Both the position numbers and the translations under genes were made by a program. Source: Rhizobium sp. Q54 (lineage in GTDB: Bacteria; Bacteroidota; Bacteroidia; Flavobacteriales; Flavobacteriaceae). From it: 7,577 bases of DNA. A model generated the notes under the pieces. It was not told the DNA's origin. It worked only from the letters and a program-made list of their open reading frames with translations, and did no database searches. Where the stretch lies: assembly GCA_943324395.2 (NCBI GenBank), contig CALPLL020000085.1:1-7577 (forward strand). The letters run 5' to 3'. This document shows positions 6,204-7,577 of the stretch, in pieces (position 1 is the first letter of the stretch; each line of letters begins with the position of its first letter).

Positions 6204-7223
6204 ATGAAAAATTTTGACATCAATAAGATAAAATCACTTTTATCAAATCCTAAAAAGATTGTAATCGTTCCTCATCGAAATCCTGACGGAGACGCGATGG
6301 GTTCTACATTGGGTTTGTATCACTTTTTGTTAAAATTAAACCACGAAGTTGTTGTGATTTCTCCTAATGAATTTCCAGATTTTTTAAATTGGCTTCCTGC
6401 AGCAGATAAAGTTTTGATTTATGAAAAGCATAAATCAGAAACAACAAAAATTATAAATGAAGCTGAATTAATTTTTACCTTAGATTTTAATGCGCTGCAT
6501 CGAGTTGGCGAAATGGAAACTGTATTACAAGAAGCTAAATGCCCATTTGTAATGATAGACCATCATCAAAAACCAGATATTTATGCTGAATTTACTTATT
6601 CAGACACAGATTTTGGCTCAACATGTGAAATGGTTTATAATTTCATAGAATTTTTAGAACATACCTCGTTAATAGATAAAACTATTGGGACTTGCTTGTA
6701 TACTGGAATATTAACCGATTCTGGTTCTTTTAGGTATCCAAAAACTACTGGTAGAACACACCGAATAGTTGCTGAATTAATCGATTTAGGTGCTGAAAAC
6801 ACAACCATTCCCAACCTATTATTCGATAACAATTCCTATAATCGACTTCAATTACTTGGTCGAGCTTTGCAAAATATGAAAGTGATGGAAAAATACCACA
6901 CTGCCTATATTTCCCTTAAACAATCTGAACTAGACGAATTTAATCATGTTAAAGGCGATACAGAAGGAATTGTAAATTATGGATTGACTATAAAAGGAAT
7001 TGTTTTTGCAGCAATATTTATAGAAAATAAAGAAGAAAATATCATTAAAATTTCGTTTAGATCTCAGGGAAATTTTGATGTAAATCAATTTGCTAGAGAT
7101 CATTTTAGTGGTGGCGGACATATAAACGCTGCAGGTGGAAAATCAGATTTGTCATTACAAGAAACTATTAATAAATTTGAAGAATTAATAACTCAAAATA
7201 TAGATTTAAATGAAACTAATTAA
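6204..7223 (+). CDS. DHH/DHHA1-family phosphoesterase (NrnA-like nanoRNase / pAp phosphatase)
   Basis: A 339-residue cytoplasmic metal-dependent phosphoesterase. The DHH domain carries the metal-binding motifs in order: HRNPDGDAMGS (24-34, D28 and D30), LDFNALHRVG (93-102, D94), VMIDHHQKPD (116-125, the DHH at 119-121) and GILTDSGSFRY (168-178, D172). The C-terminal DHHA1 domain ends with the substrate-binding FSGGGHINAAGGKS (GGGH at 303-306). Relatives hydrolyse 2-5-mer nano-RNAs, 3'-phosphoadenosine 5'-phosphate or cyclic-dinucleotide products; which one applies here is not clear. I chose the ATG at 6204. An in-frame TTG at 6165 would add 13 residues, but it overlaps a likely promoter and the added residues look non-conserved. 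The gene overlaps gldI by 14 nt. Confidence 0.92.
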   Translation: MKNFDINKIKSLLSNPKKIVIVPHRNPDGDAMGSTLGLYHFLLKLNHEVVVISPNEFPDFLNWLPAADKVLIYEKHKSETTKIINEAELIFTLDFNALHRVGEMETVLQEAKCPFVMIDHHQKPDIYAEFTYSDTDFGSTCEMVYNFIEFLEHTSLIDKTIGTCLYTGILTDSGSFRYPKTTGRTHRIVAELIDLGAENTTIPNLLFDNNSYNRLQLLGRALQNMKVMEKYHTAYISLKQSELDEFNHVKGDTEGIVNYGLTIKGIVFAAIFIENKEENIIKISFRSQGNFDVNQFARDHFSGGGHINAAGGKSDLSLQETINKFEELITQNIDLNETN

Positions 7224-7577
7224 AAATATAGTACCAATATTAATAACTGTATTATTCGTTTTGAGTTGTAGTCAGCAAAAAGCGAGAAGACCAATCTCTC
7301 AATCTTCAGGGACTTTTTTAAAAGAATCTGCTGCTAGAAATAAAAAACTAATTGCTTCCGAAGAATCCAAAATCGATTCGATAATAAAAAGTAATCCCGA
7401 CTCCAATTATATCTCATCCAAAAAAGGATATTGGTATGTATATGAAAGTAAAAATGATCAAGATACTTTGCGACCAAGAAAAGGAGATATAGCCTACTAT
7501 GATTATGAAATTAAAGATCTAAGAGGTACTGTTATTTACTCCGAATTGGAATTAAAACCACAAGAATACCATGTAGA
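7210..7577 (+). CDS. gldI: GldI, gliding-motility FKBP-type peptidyl-prolyl isomerase lipoprotein (5' part only)
   Basis: The first 122 codons are present and the gene runs off the right edge. A signal peptide with lipobox LFVLSC puts the lipidated cysteine at C20. The following sequence (KARRPISQSSGTFLKES, NKKLIASEE, SIIKSNPDS, SSKKGYWYVYESK, RPRKGDIAYYDYEIKDLRG) matches what I recall of Flavobacterium GldI, and GDIAYYDYEI is the first strand of the FKBP-type domain. In F. johnsoniae GldI is required for gliding and for chitin use, both tied to the type IX secretion machinery, and probably helps fold envelope proteins. It starts inside the last codons of the phosphoesterase gene (14-nt overlap, different frame), so translation is probably coupled. 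The isomerase active-site region lies mostly beyond the window. Confidence 0.88.
   Translation, partial: MKLIKNIVPILITVLFVLSCSQQKARRPISQSSGTFLKESAARNKKLIASEESKIDSIIKSNPDSNYISSKKGYWYVYESKNDQDTLRPRKGDIAYYDYEIKDLRGTVIYSELELKPQEYHV

Noticed and set aside
1..7577. CRISPR array, rRNA or tRNA genes
   Set aside because: No regularly spaced repeats and no conserved RNA gene segments were seen on either strand.

Overview
The window looks like chromosomal DNA of a gliding member of the Bacteroidota, most likely Flavobacterium or a close relative. It is very A+T-rich. Several genes are preceded by the TAnnTTTG-type -7 box of Flavobacterium promoters, and Shine-Dalgarno sequences are not evident. A secreted metallopeptidase ends in a type A sorting signal for the type IX secretion system (T9SS). 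The right edge enters gldI, a gliding-motility lipoprotein gene characteristic of this group.

Left part (1 to about 2050, minus strand): one end of an integrated mobile element or genomic island. It holds a tyrosine recombinase (522-1985) and, downstream on the same strand, a small acidic unknown protein (52-351). A second short reading frame overlaps that gene and runs off the left edge (1-80). The 170-bp gap between the recombinase and the small gene carries a perfect 12-bp inverted repeat, a pair of 10-bp direct repeats and a smaller inverted repeat. The recombinase promoter region carries two AGTGGGAAA direct repeats exactly 11 bp apart.

Middle (about 1986-4430): a 381-bp non-coding boundary with several minus-strand promoter-like boxes and a clear intrinsic terminator. 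It is followed by a minus-strand gene for a secreted M36 (fungalysin-like) zinc metallopeptidase with signal peptide, propeptide, HEMGH catalytic domain, an immunoglobulin/HYR-like domain and the T9SS tail.

Right part (4664-7577, plus strand): a compact run reading exbB, exbD, fluC/crcB, a DHH-family phosphoesterase (NrnA-like) and gldI (cut by the window edge). ExbB and ExbD are the proton-driven motor subunits that energise TonB or related envelope machines. FluC exports fluoride. The DHH enzyme probably degrades nano-RNA or pAp, or hydrolyses a cyclic dinucleotide. GldI is an outer-envelope peptidyl-prolyl isomerase lipoprotein needed for gliding. The first three genes are separated by 1 and 6 nt and look like one operon. 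A promoter candidate directly before the phosphoesterase suggests that it and gldI, which overlap by 14 nt, can be transcribed separately.

I see no complete, clearly novel system. The least explained material is the recombinase module at the left: its enlarged catalytic domain, the repeat-rich control region and the unknown small genes. The host genes on the right are recognisable families in a plausible core arrangement.
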